Shown here in pieces: positions 1 through 11,869 of a stretch of 64,000 bases of DNA. The translations under genes were made by a program, and so were the position numbers. The stretch's first letter is position 1. The number at the start of each line of letters is the position of its first letter. This DNA is from Pocillopora verrucosa. Taxonomy: Eukaryota; Cnidaria; Anthozoa; Scleractinia; Pocilloporidae. The stretch is from assembly GCF_036669915.1 (NCBI RefSeq), contig NC_089318.1:12206071-12270070 (forward strand), given 5' to 3'. The notes beneath the pieces are model-generated. The model was not told where the DNA came from. It searched no databases and saw only the letters and a list, made by a program, of their open reading frames with translations.

Positions 1-201
1 CGCATAGTTCAAAAGTACTTAAGTTAGAAAGAAATTTCCAGAGCAACATTTGTTTTCAAAAAATTTCTTTCCAAAACGTTTTAATATTTCATCAGTCGTA
101 TGTTACTACTTTTGAGACACAGGGAGATTACTGAAAGCAAAGGAAAAGACTGAGGCCTCCTCTGTAGTGCGTGAAATAGATCAAGGTTGTTGTAGGAGGA
201 A

Positions 202-395
202 GTGCATAGGAGATATTCCAGTTCGGTACGTTACGAAAAAAAGGGAGGAATTTTGGTCGAAGACCATCCAAGAGTGAAACGAAGTTATAACTACGCCATT
301 GCCAGCAGAAGTGATGGCCGTCTACGGTTGAATGACATCTTGGAAACCGTTTTTTCAAAGGCATGGTGTACCATCCACGGGTTCTCCATTTCAAG
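202..395 (+). other. Possible upstream exon of the DUF7869-type remnant
   Basis: An open frame runs to a consensus donor (CAAG|GTAAGC at about 395). The peptide (HPRVKRSYNYAIASRSDG in the middle) is basic and not a family I recognise. It lies in the same orientation and just upstream of the DUF7869-type exons, so it could be part of the same decayed gene, but nothing proves this. Confidence 0.25.
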
Positions 396-1507
396 GTAAG
401 CAATTTACAATTCATTTTCGTTAAGTATATCATTGGCGGTGTTGTTACTTGCAAACTTTGGGGTGAATAGGACAATGTATTACTATTAGCCTCAGCGGAA
501 CTTTAGCTCACTAATCCTTACACTCTCTTGGGCATGTTTCCTTTGAGATTATATTTATAATTTATAATTAAAACATTAATCAGCTGACTTATCGATGGTT
601 TTGCATTTCTTTTAGTTAAAATGAGCGATTGAAAAAAGGGAGCCAGTGTACTCAGCCTGAAACACAGCAGAGTAGAAAGAAATCTCTGGCCTTCAACCTG
701 ACTTTAAAGTGGTTCAGAGGATTCTCAAAAAATGCGGAACAAATGCCAAAGTCCTCCTCAAGGCAATTACCGTCCTGCCTGACGAAAAATGAAGGGTATA
801 CATTGTACAAGGAGGAAATGGGGGGCAACCCCACACTTTCATGCGTGCACCTCTTATACAAAATGTGGAAAGTGAACTTTCCAGATGTTTATATACCAAA
901 GGTAGGAATAATTGTCGATGATCAAAGTGACTGAAATGGCAGTCACTCTTACAGTCCTGTAGTCTTATTAAGAATAAAACAATTTGAAAAATTGTTTGCT
1001 TTCTCCGCTTTGCAGCAAAGTCGGTTTACAAAGTGCACAATTTGTGAACAGTTAAAAGCATAATTGAGTAAGCTGCAAGTTCAAGAGCAGCGAAATCACT
1101 TGAGAATGACGAGGAAACTTCACTTTACTCAGCAGATGTAAGTTGAAATTAGATATTTTTTGATAGGTGTCACAAAATCCTCATTAGTATGCTTCAGAAT
1201 AAAACAAAAACTGTTTAAAATTAATTACAACACCAACAGACCATGCCACACCATGCCCTGTGAATTAAAATCTTAATGATTAAATATGAACGGTGCATCT
1301 ATATCAAATCATTTTTATATTTTCTCAAGGACAGAAAGGAACGAGTACTACAAACATAACATTAAAGCAAGAGTGAACCCAAAATAGTTCTTGTCCCTTA
1401 TCATTGATGGAATGGACCAAGCAAAACACAACTTGCCACATTTTACTACAAGTACAAAGGTAAAATCAATGCTACTTGTACATGTATTAAATATATATTG
1501 TACATAT

Positions 1508-2819
1508 ATATATGTTATTTGCTGCCTGGGAGGTCCGTATGGTGAAAAACTGTGACCGAGGTCACAGTTTTTCACCATACGGACTGACCCTTAGCCGGTA
1601 AATAACATATTTATTGTTTTTAAACTTGACGAAATTCTTTCCGAAAGAACCCGAATGATTAAGGGCCGTAAATACGGCAAGATCTTCCATAAACTGAACA
1701 ATTTTTGAGTGAGTAAATGGTAGTTAAAATAGAGGTGATGCAAATTAAAGAGAGATGCCTTAGCGAAACATTTTCATTTCCGTAACAATAAAGGTGATTT
1801 AAAAGGCTTCCAAACAAACTTTGAAACATTATTTTTACAAGTATCTGTCACAATCTGACACCTGTCAATTAGAGAGCACGCAAGAAAAAAAAGCGTAGGA
1901 AAATTTGAAAAACAACAGAACTAGTTTGGCAAGGGCTGTCACGACAATGTTTTCTTCAAAATCAGTCAATGATCTAACGGAAAGTATTATTCACTCTCAT
2001 CGACCATTCATTCATGTATGAAGATTTACCTCTGTTCGTTAAGTAAACGGCGAGGAAAGTAATTGTGAGTAAATTCAATTTTTTTTATTTTGAAGTTGTG
2101 AGAGTTTGCTCGTTTGTTTGCTGTAATGGCGTGTTTAACTCTGATCTTTCCTTCACAAAAACTAAATTCGAACGGCACACTCCAACGAGACACAAGGGAA
2201 TGTAATGCAGCCTTTTCTCAAAAAATTCCTTCAATTTCTGTTGTGCAATTTAAGGTACAAATGTCCAAATTGAACGGAATTTGAAAGACTCACCAGGAGC
2301 GTATATTTGTTGTAGAACTTAAATTGAAACTTCGCTCGCTCTTTCACTATGAACAAATTGCTCGAGAAAATTCAGATATTAAATGAATGAAAGTTCCATC
2401 GTTCAGTTGAACTGTAACCAAATACCTCACGTTTCAACTTTCTGGGTACTTTTTGTGAACGATTAAAATTAATTGCAGACGGTTTTTAGGCCACTTGTCA
2501 ACCAACGTAATGACACTATTGTTTATACAAATTCATTCTGAAACCAATATTTTTCTGTCAACCAAAGTGATTTGATAGAGAGAAAAGAGAGGATTCAGAA
2601 GTTATTTATCGGCTTGAGGTAGTGACCGACGTGTTTGCTTAAAAATACTGCCCAGCCGGAAAACGAGGTATATTTATGAAAAATGACAACGAAAGTTGGG
2701 ATGTACTCGGCGACTCACGAAAGCGTTACTGTGGCCCGTGGGCAGAGATAGGAAAATACTGACCGGGTAAAGAACCAATCAGATTGCAAGATTCGTTACC
2801 GTGCCCTCTAAAAAAACAA
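1508..2819 (+). mobile_element. Fold-back non-autonomous element, copy A
   Basis: About 1312 bp, near-identical in reverse complement to 52257-53623. It begins ATATATGTTATTT, immediately forms a palindrome (1512-1608), and ends in a stretch read as GTGCCCTCTAAAAAAACAA. It carries no convincing protein; a 106-codon frame is open in the other copy but broken here. It is inserted in AT-rich repeat DNA: the flanks 1485-1504 and 2822-2838 both carry AAATATATATTGTAC-like sequence, so target-site duplication cannot be read unambiguously. Superfamily not assigned. Confidence 0.75.
1512..1608. repeat. Palindromic hairpin end of copy A
   Basis: Arms read ATGTTATTTGC...GTCCGTATGGTG...GTGACC and return as GGTCACAG...CACCATACGGAC...GGTAAATAACAT with almost no loop. 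Compared with the copy at 53468-53619 the tip of the hairpin is shortened by about 55 bp. Confidence 0.85.
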
Positions 2820-2837
2820 TAAATATATATATTGTAC

Positions 2838-2970
2838 TTGTATTAAATATATATACATGTATTAAATATATATACATGTATTAAATATATATACATGTAT
2901 TAAATATATATACATGTATTAAATATATATACATGTATTAAATATATATACATGTATTAAATATATATTG
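2838..2970. repeat. AT-rich minisatellite, about 19-bp unit
   Basis: About seven head-to-tail units of ATTAAATATATATACATGT. One more unit-like sequence lies at 1480-1504 on the other side of copy A, so the element appears to have landed inside the array. Confidence 0.9.
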
Positions 2971-4980
2971 CAATGTTTCCGAATTTTGAATGGTCCGGTT
3001 ACAAGGTCGTCATTGCGAAAAAAATTGACATTAAGCAAACATAGACGTTGGGTTGTTCCTCACAAACATCAACATTGCACTATATCACATTGACACAACT
3101 CTCACCGTACTTGCATAAGGATTTGGCTGACGCTAAAAGGTATGAACATCAATTCTTAATTAGATGTTTTGACATAATTGCATTTCATTGTTACGTATTC
3201 TCATCAGGTAAACGGAGGTGCATGGAAATGAAAAACGCATATCACAGGTGTTCTGGTCAACCAGAAACAAGAAGCCCATGCGATTCTTGATTTATGCGAG
3301 TACCCTCATGATTCTAATTTGACCATTAGTGTCATGCTGGAGACTGTTGCGCATCAAGAGATCGGTAAGTTTAACCGATGGACCACAAGTTGCCTTTGTC
3401 CAGAGCCTAACATCAGTATGCATATTGTTTTGCCCCTTACTACGTAAAAGAAAAAGATTCTGTTTTGCTGTGCATCTCTTTCGTAATGAATTACAGAGGA
3501 CGTCACCATGTGGTAAAGACATAACACACTCGGCTGCACTGCGTGCGCCACATTGACTTTTTACCGCATTTGGACGTTATCAGCGATATATTACTGAAGA
3601 GGGTTACTGCAAATTGGATGATGAATTAAAGACGTCCTTCAAAATTGAATGACTTCTATAGTGTTGACAAAATTAAAATGCATTACATTGAAGAAAAGTT
3701 TAAAACTATTATAGTTTCAAAGGCAATGCGTCGCAGTGTTTCGCTCGCTACCTTCTTGTTGATCATTTTTAATTCATTTTTTCGGTACTCTTTTACCAAG
3801 GGTATCTACCACCTGTCCTGTACCTCCAGATGGACAACTGTTGGAGGGAGAACAAAAATCGTTATGTCTTAAGTTTTCTGAGTTTATTGGTCGAGAGGAA
3901 AATTTTTGAGAAGGTGAGTTATCAAATCAGGCAAAATCGTCTTATCTCTCAAAAATAATTTCAGCTGTAGATAGAGATGAGTCACAGCCTAATATCATTT
4001 TTAACCTAATACAAATTTTGAAAATAAGTTCAACGAGGATCAAATATTCCTCTTTTCCTAAAGACGTTCGTCACCACCTTTAAGTAATGGTTTACTGACC
4101 GATGATCTCTTTAACTTTAGTTGGCTCACTATTTTGTTTCATTTTTTGCAGGCGATATTACTCTTAGTAATTGAAATGACAGCAACCCATGATTGACTAT
4201 GATTCATTCAGAACAGGGGTTAACAAACTAAATCACATGTTTTACTCTTTGATAGATCAAAATATCTTTCTTAGTGGTTGGTCATACACATGAAAACATC
4301 GATCAGATGTTTTCATTTGTAGCAAGAAGACTTGCCAAGAACGATGCCCATACGTTTGAGGCATTGAAGGACCAGATTAAAGTATCATACACCCCTTCTG
4401 TATTAGTAGAGGAATTGTCATTCGTGTTCGAGGTCAAAGCGTGGATGGAGAACTCCATGAATTAAATATCAGGCCACATCCACCAGGCTGTTTTCAAAAT
4501 TCAAAACGACAACGGTAACTCCAAGCTGTTTTACTAGAAGTGGTTCACCTCACCTGTCTGGCGGCCTGATGGCGGGATACGTCTCATCTCGCCCATATTA
4601 AGAGGAGGTCCCAAGCTTGTCAAACCGAACAGTCTCGATGGCATGTATCTTGACAAGCTTGAAATGGACCTCCCAAAATACGCCATGAAATTGCAAGACT
4701 CAGAAATAGTATGGTAGAGAGAGTTCATAATGAGGCTGAGGAATCGCCATGAGCAGCCACACAGGGCTAAAAAATGGGACGTGGATGCCCTGGAAAATAC
4801 TGTTAACCAAGTTGCCACAGCGCAGTCTACCTCTTCTGTGGAGTTGAGTAGACTCGTATCGAGAGAATAAAGAGAAGTCGAGGTAACTATAACCGCTTGA
4901 CGATAAGAAAGAACAAACACCCAGGGTACCTCTTGTGTGCAACAGTATGTTGCCGGATTATTAGCCAGCACGGGCCGCAC

Positions 4981-7606
4981 AAAGATACTATAAAATAACA
5001 GATTAAATCAAATTTAAATATCGAATTAATCTATATAGTAACCTGTGCCATGTTGGTCTTGACTCTTACGGACACATATTATACATCTGAGATGCAGATA
5101 ACAGAATTGTGGCTTTAACAATAACGAATGTTTTTCTTAAAAATGATGTGAACATTAACAGGTTGTAATCATTACCCTCTGCTACTTTACAAACAGATCA
5201 CTGTAAGCAGAAAGAGAGAAGCGGGTGGAAGAGCAGGAGAAGGACGAGCCAAAACAAAGAGGACGAAAAAATAGGCAAGCATTACTAAATTATTGGATTT
5301 GTAGCCATATTTCCTAGAATACATCGGAAGAAAATTGTAGAGAATAGAGAGTGATTACATGATGCAATTTTCCGACCTATGTCATGTTAATTCCGAGAGG
5401 GGGGTGGGGGAGAAAATCCCTCTCACGGCAGCATAATAGTATCCTGACGTCTATTTGTCAAATCTTCAGTAGGCTGAATCACTCTAAGTTTTTTTTTTAC
5501 TTCTGGTGGTTTAAGTAAGCTGAACTGGAAGTCAATTCAAATTAGTAGTTGTAGTAGGTGTGGACTCATCAATTCGGTCCTCAATCAAAACCTCAGCGAA
5601 TGACTACAGTGGGTATTAAAATTTTATTTACTCAAAAAGAAAGATACAGGGAAAAATTAAAACTACTTTTTAAGCATAAAGGCTGTTACTACTTCTTTTA
5701 AATTGCAGAACCACTACTTGCTGCTGAAAAGAATGTGGCATCAAACCAAGCATTTAAATATTTTCATTGGTTTTTGTTCGTTTGTTTTGTTTTTTTTTTT
5801 TCCTCACATCATTTACCTTCAATTTTGAATTAAATTAACAATAAACAAAATCTATTAAATAGTGTTTGAATGACGTTGCGTATCAAGTGCAAATTTCTCG
5901 ATCAGGCCACCGGTGTGTATACTTGCTGACCACTTCCACCTAGCCTATAGCCTATGTAATTCAATTGTCTTCATCAAGGAAGCAGGCTACTTCTACACCA
6001 TGGCCCTGGCTGGATTGTGGTGTTATTCTACACTACCTTTATTACTATTTTAGTTAATCATAAATATAGTAGCTTCACTGGCTAAAACTTTCTAATATGA
6101 CATTTCAGGTATTCCTCAACTTTGAACTTCCTATCTCTTCCTGGATTTATCCGGTCAGATACAAAAAAAATGTGAATACGTGACAATGAATGATCTTATC
6201 ACAAGCCACAACACTGGTAAACAAAATGTGAATACTACTCGCTTTCATGGGGCGAGAAATTTAATCGATACTTAATAGGTGGTTTACAGTCATAGTGTAA
6301 TGTCTGTGTTTTTTTAACTAGAAAATATGCGCATAATGAAACCCGTTGTTTAAGACTTAAATGCAGGGTGGATTGAGTGTCTCATCTACGCTTACTGATA
6401 TCACGCAACGTTGCGTGACATCGCTTGAAGACCGATGACTGATGGTAACGGAGCTTGAATCGACGCTAGGCGAATTCAAGCTATCTCAGGTGGCTATGAT
6501 TCCCATTACATCTCATTTTTCCATACGGTAGACGTGGTCTCAGCAGACACAACTGAGCACACGTAGGAACGTTTCGACTTTGCCTTCTGCTTGGTAGCAT
6601 ATTTTTTCAATTTCAGTTAAGCTTACTTTTCTGTGTTTCTCGCTCTCTCTTATTGAATACTAAAATAATCAAATCTTTGGTATTATGTATTACACGAAAA
6701 AAAGGGAAGTACTCGAACAAGCCCTGTGCGAAGTAGGTTAAGTACAATTTTATTCCGAATCAACCATTGAAAGAAGATCGGGGAATCGTGAAGAATTACG
6801 ATACTTTCTGTGTAGATTAATTGTGACGACCATTTTGTTTTTATGTCTGTTAAAAGCAACTTACGACTAGTTTAATTACTGCGTCTTTCAAAGTAATTAT
6901 TCTTAATAGTCGTTTGCATTATGCTTTATATCAAAGCTGTGTCTGAAGTATATGAAGGGATGGATGATTCTCCTCTTTCACGGTTAATGCTCGTAATTTA
7001 ATCCACTTGATACAAAGCGGAAATTAGTGTCGCTCTGTAATCCGACGATGCCGAAAAATATAACTATTATGGTTACATGGTGTTTTCAGCTCTCGATCTT
7101 TGAAGGGTTGAATAGTTGCACGATTTACAACCTTCCCATTCATGTCATTTGGTACAATATTTCTTGGTCTTTAAAAAGCCTTGTTTACGTTTCTGTGATT
7201 GGTCATGTTTTGACAGCAAGCTTTGCGATTGGTCACCATGGACGCTCTCTATGTTGGCAGTGTGTTCGTTCAGTAAGAACTAAATGGTCGTAAAATATTC
7301 TCAGTGTTCAGTGTCGCAGGACACTTTAAATACAGAAATGATGTTAGGGATACATCAGTTGACGGATTACAGGTTCTTGTCGTGGGCATCATCTATTAGT
7401 GGGTTCGTTTGACGAAGATCGAAAGAAGGAGCGTTTCAGATTTCAGATATATTCGCAAGATAACCGTTGAAATCTACACGTGGTCATGACTACTTCACGA
7501 GAGACCGGTGAGAAACAAAGGCACGAAGTTATAACATATGAGCAGTCGGGAAAACTCCACTGGGTCTGTTTTCAAGTGGCTGCAGACTCAAACCTTTCTG
7601 AAACTT
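4981..7606. other. No gene recognised
   Basis: Only short open frames with no codon structure or motif. A perfect 18-bp palindrome lies at 6401-6418. Short G-rich and T-rich runs occur. Nothing else supported. Confidence 0.6.
6397..6423. repeat. Perfect palindrome
   Basis: TCACGCAACGTTGCGTGA is an exact 18-bp palindrome, extended on both sides (GAT/ATC) with one mismatch pair. It could be a dimeric factor site or chance; no gene is adjacent. Confidence 0.7.
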
Positions 7607-7607
7607 T

Positions 7608-7658
<51 letters not shown>
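7607..7658. repeat. (GA)n microsatellite
   Basis: Uninterrupted alternating AG/GA for about 50 bp. An open frame across it encodes only an Arg-Glu run and is not a gene. Confidence 0.95.
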
Positions 7659-7660
<2 letters not shown>

Positions 7661-8975
7661 ATAAAAATTATTCAATGAAACAGCTACAATGGATGATGGT
7701 TTCTGAAGTGGACAGTGGAATAAGCGGTGTGCAATTCGCAGGTAATAATTAGAGATCTAGAGATTGAGAATGAAGACAAAGCTTGACTTCAAAGACAATC
7801 GTCAACTGAGAAAGTTTTTGACTTTTTAAACGGCTGTGAATATATGAAATTCATATTCACGTTTTTGACTTTTTCCCGCGAAAGACGATTTTCGCGGGGT
7901 AAGAAAGAGCTTACTGGAAGAGTTCATTTGGTTGTAGCGAATCAATAAAACATTACTCTGCGAATTCCAGTGAATGTTTTTAGAATGTTTCTCTTGCCAT
8001 CACAAGATGTTTGGATCGAAACAGAGTGATAACTTGTTATTTCTAATGCATATACATATTTTTTTCACCCGGAGAGGGTGTGTGACGTCAGCTTCGAATT
8101 AGTCATGGTGTAGAGCAGGTCCTTCACAATAACAGTTTGAGTTGGTGGAGGGGGGCTCAAGTGTGATTGTATGATCTGGGAAAACTTGGATTTCAAATTA
8201 CTGCAGGGAGGGGTGGGGGATAGAGGGGTCTGACCATCCCGATTCCCATGCCCTTATTTGATGGCTCTCAGCTCTATGTTTTATTTTCATTGCAAAAGTT
8301 TATGCAATTTTGCTAAATATTTTACCCGGTTCCTGCCCCTCTCGCCTCCAGTACACCTCCCACCCCCCTGTTACCCACCATATAACTCTTAGATACTGGG
8401 AATTGCTTTTGAAATCGGGAAAGAAAGTGTTTATACACAAACAAGTGTCAAACGTGTAATGCTTGAAGTGCAGTGGTTTTTTTTCATTTTTTCTTACCAG
8501 TACAAGGATATGAAATATTTAGAACTCGACCTTTACAGGCTAATGCTTCGGCCATTTGTCTTGTAAATGGTTGGTAAATGGTTTATCAATCAGATTGGAA
8601 TGTACAGTGTAAAAAAGGGCATTTTATCACCTGCTTCTTGTTTTGTCTTTTGCTTGTTTGTGTCCCTTTTGGTTCTCTCTTGCTTTCTTTACGATTACAG
8701 TTTCTGAAATTGTTGGTTCCACGGTTCTTGTCCAAAAAGATGTTTAATGAACATGACCTATCTATTTCATGAGTTTCTCAGCAAATGAGTGCCTAAATCA
8801 AGGAACATTTGCTGTGACTGTAACAAAGAAGTACTACTGGTCACATTCAGTCGGTCAAATTTTGACTGACTTAAATGATTTGTCTGTTAACAGTACACCT
8901 CTTAGGCCCTTTTACCACATATTCTTTGGAAAAATATGCTTTAAATTATATAGCTTATTTTAGAAAATACACTTT
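7659..8975. other. No gene recognised; small inverted repeats
   Basis: A palindrome around an ATGAAATTCAT core (about 7838-7862) and a hairpin CCGCGAAA...TTTTCGCGG (about 7877-7899) are the only structure seen. Open frames at 8578-8963 look non-coding. Confidence 0.5.
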
Positions 8976-9119
8976 CTAACAATTTTTTTTTCCTCGAATG
9001 TAAATTTGAACAAGCTGAGCCACAACTCCATCACATACTTTAAAAAATGAAAAGAAGACTCCTAAATATGTTGCTATTTGTGTGTTTTTAAGTGTGTGAT
9101 CATGGACAATTAAAAAAAA

Positions 9120-9252
9120 AGGATCTTGCAATGCCGTGACAAAGTTCACTCCCACACAACTAGCATGGAAAAACTGTCCACATCTTTTGCAGCCAAGCCA
9201 GTCTTCATTGTCATCCATCTGACACACCTTGCAAACAAGAACATCCCTTCCA
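9120..9252 (-). other. PHD-type zinc finger exon (remnant)
   Basis: After a clean acceptor (TTTTGGCAG at 9253) the frame reads DVLVCKVCQMDDNEDWLGC, then KRCGQFFHASCVGV. The Cys-x2-Cys, Cys-x2-Cys, His-x2-Cys spacing is that of the first part of a PHD finger. The last two Cys are not seen; a T9 tract follows and the frame then runs into A/T-rich sequence until a stop at 8976. Confidence 0.65.
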
Positions 9253-9368
9253 CTGCCAAAAAGTGAAGTAAAAGTGCGAAATAATTGCTTAATTCTCAAT
9301 TTGTTATTTGGGATTAAACACAATACACAGTGGTGATTCTTATAATAAGAAAGGCATAATTATTGTAC

Positions 9369-10770
9369 CTCAAAATGTCATCATAACAGCTCCCCAACAG
9401 GTTGGATAGAAACTTCATTCTCTCAATAGAAACATTGACCTTTGTGATCGGCCTGTTATCACACAAGTTCCTGGCAAACTAAAGATAGATCTTGCAGTGA
9501 TATTATATATGATGTAAGATTGGTTGATGTAAAAATGTAAATATTCTGATTATGTTTCTTTAAAAACTGCTATGGAATGACATCATTTTATTTTAACTGT
9601 TTAATTTTAAAGATGTTGATGGTATTGGTACTGATGAGCTCACTTATCTAATGCTTTTTAGTACTCTAGAGGTTACCTCACAAAAACGTACTCCACAGTT
9701 GAATCCATTAGTTTGCTGAAAATGGGGTGGCTCAAGGCATGTCCACTCTTTACTTTCCAGCCTATTTTGATGTCAGCAGCTTCACTACAAAAAGATTGCA
9801 ACCATTTTCATCAGTGCTACTGGCTATAGCTACAAAAATGAGTTATGAACATTATCTTACTACGAATTCCTGGCGATTGATTGAATCAATTAAGTTGGGT
9901 TCAATTAAGTTTATGTTATATGAAGTCACAAAATCACTCATATATAAAGCTGAAAAATCATAAAAAACAATGAAACACAGGGTCGTGCTGGGAATACAGA
10001 AACTCACCCTATGTTATTTATAAGTCTGTACAGGCTGGGATTGGAAGCTGCTGTTATTTCATGTGGATGTTTGTTTCCATGAATAGGATCAATATAGACA
10101 CAGGTAGATTCCTTGTTATCTAAAATCTTTGAACACATTTATTTTATGTCGTCAAAACGAAGTCCTGAGGCATGTGTACAATATTCAATTCATCTAAAGA
10201 ATATAATACAAATTTTAGAGATGACCATTTTATTAAAAAAAATGTACAGTATGAATAGTATCTTCGACTTACCAGCAATGTCCACTGACGTCCAGTGATA
10301 TTCATTGGATTAAGAATTTTTTCAATTCCATGGAACTTCTCGCCCATCCACAATCTACGTGTACTTGCCCCATGATTCACCACCTGACAAAGGCTACTGT
10401 CAGAAGCAAAGATTTTTTGGTGTAGTTTTGTTAGTTTCCACAGTGTAGCATCAACGATCTACAAAGAGAAACACAACGAATATAACAATTGAAGATACAC
10501 AAAATTAATATTTCAAATAGTTACTGGAAAACAGTGCTGCTTACCGTATCAGTTAACCACCATCCACAAAACTAGGGATCTCCTTTAATTTTCTGTGTTC
10601 CTTTTGCAAACAAAGTGCTAGGAGGAAGAGTGGCTAGCAAGTCAGAAACGGTTACTTTGAATGGCCCTACTTTCAGTACTGAATTGCGTATACCAGTGTT
10701 GACTTGCAAGGTCTTAACTCTCGTCACTGCGTCACACAACTGTATTTCTGACTCTCCTAGCTGATAAGGC
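9369..10770 (-). pseudogene. Ulp1/SENP-like C48 protease exons, inactive-looking
   Basis: Five minus-strand exons join in phase: about 10770-10545 (ends WWLTDT, the WL-D motif before the protease), 10458-10273 (ends ITGRQWTLL), 10126-10008 (starts ILDNKESTCVYIDPIHG), 9784-9682 (SGHALSHPIFSKLMDSTVEY) and 9478-9369 (FARNLCDNRPITK). In Ulp1-family enzymes the His of the HW motif, an Asp in the next strand and a Cys in a DxxxCGxFV motif form the triad. Here the HW position reads QW, the Asp is kept (YIDP), and the Cys position falls in DSTVEYVF with no Cys. A TAG stop at 10572-10574 precedes the first motif. Confidence 0.75.
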
Positions 10771-11735
10771 CTGTTTATACACCACAACAGTAGATCAAAA
10801 GAATAGTCTGAAAGGTTGATTAATCGTTCTTACTCAAGTGATAAAATATTCGAAAAGTTATGATCACTGTTCTGTATTACTAAATTCGATAGAATTATAC
10901 CTTGGTGAGATACGAGCAGAACTCTCGTGAATTGTGCCAAGTAGCTCATCATTATCCGTGTCGTTATCCGCATCATTACACAGTTCCAGTTCATTATCGT
11001 CATTAAGAGACATATCACATATTGAGTCAACTTGCAAGATAAACATTTTACACGTTAACATAAACAGTTCTTTTAATCTTTTTGAGGAAACAACGAATTA
11101 TACCTACCTCTTCTAATTCCACAGCACTGTCTTTGGAATTGCCGTCATCCTTTGTCAAGTCTACAACCACACCCTGTCCTTCCTTCTCTTGCCGTGTCGT
11201 GTTGGGAAGTGTCTCATGTTTCACCTTGTGGTAGTCTACCTCTGTAACTTTGAGCTTCTTTTTTGCAGGACTATGTCTAAGAGGAAGGCCATTTTCAATA
11301 GAGGAACCTCTACAAAGATCCTTTGGCAGAGATTCCACAGTCGGGATAGTATTCTCAAGGATAGCTAAATCATCGACCACGAATGTTGCTGATCTCAATT
11401 CATCGATTTTTTTTTTCCTGAAGGCGCTTTCTGAGCTTTTGAGTTATTAAAGGTTGCTCGTTGTCGTCGATTTTTGGCCAGGAAGAAGTGCCACTGGATT
11501 AAGCAGGTGCATCATCTTCATTGGAAGATAATGCGGGAACTGTTGTTTCTGCACCGCATACTTGACCGTAATCGTCATTTCCCTCGTCCGTTGAACTCGG
11601 CTCCAAGGTTGGTTCTTCGTCTGGATCGGCTTGATCAAAATGCCCGGTGTCCAGAGTTATGAAGACGCTATTTTTGTAGGAATTTGGTAAGTTGTTAAAA
11701 CTCCACTTGTCAAAGAAGCTGAAAACAGCTAAAAT

Positions 11736-11780
11736 GTGCTTACAAGGGAAATGCGTTTTACGCCAGCTTTCACATTTGCA
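11736..11780 (-). other. SWIM-type zinc finger remnant
   Basis: SCKCESWRKTHFPCKHILAV gives the CxC...CxH pattern of SWIM fingers, which normally follow MULE transposase cores and bind DNA or protein. A TAG stop lies two codons before it (11787-11789). Confidence 0.8.
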
Positions 11781-11869
11781 GCTTGGCTACGACAGCTTGA
11801 CAGCAAACAGCTTCGTACTTTTCGAACTGCTTTTGACGAGAAATTCACCCTTTTCTAAATTGACACGTT

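Larger units (their letters stand above)
616..4980 (+). pseudogene. Decayed multi-exon DUF7869-type gene
   Basis: I do not know a biochemical function; proteins of this type (DUF7869) occur in many copies in cnidarian genomes. Readable exons are about 616-901 (ends in an FPDVYIPK motif before GTAGGA), 1330-1459 (LSLIIDGMDQAKHNLPHF), about 3206-3362 (THITGVLV ... PHDSNLTISVML, donor GTAAGT), about 3801-3913 (VLYLQMDNCWRENKNRY, donor GTGAGT) and 4256 onward (VVGHTHENIDQMFS, then ARRLAKNDAHTFEAL). These motifs follow the order expected for the family. Decay is clear: TAG at 1385-1387 falls just before the IDGMDQAK motif, TAA at 617-619 opens the first listed exon, TGA occurs just before the KTHITG block, and TAG at 4715-4717 interrupts the C-terminal part, which also needs a frame change near 4466. 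A 1.3-kb mobile element and a minisatellite lie in the intron between 1460 and about 3205. Family assignment is from motif memory; exon edges without coordinates marked firm are approximate. Confidence 0.7.

Noticed and set aside
1512..1608. Strong hairpin that might be read as a terminator
   Set aside because: It is the palindromic end of a mobile element in a eukaryotic genome and is repeated at 53468-53619.
4534..4980. 148-codon minus-strand frame
   Set aside because: It lies opposite the C-terminal part of the DUF7869-type remnant, whose + strand translation is the recognisable one.
7480..7752. 90-codon open frame
   Set aside because: Its middle is only the (GA)n microsatellite translated as Arg-Glu; no domain on either side.
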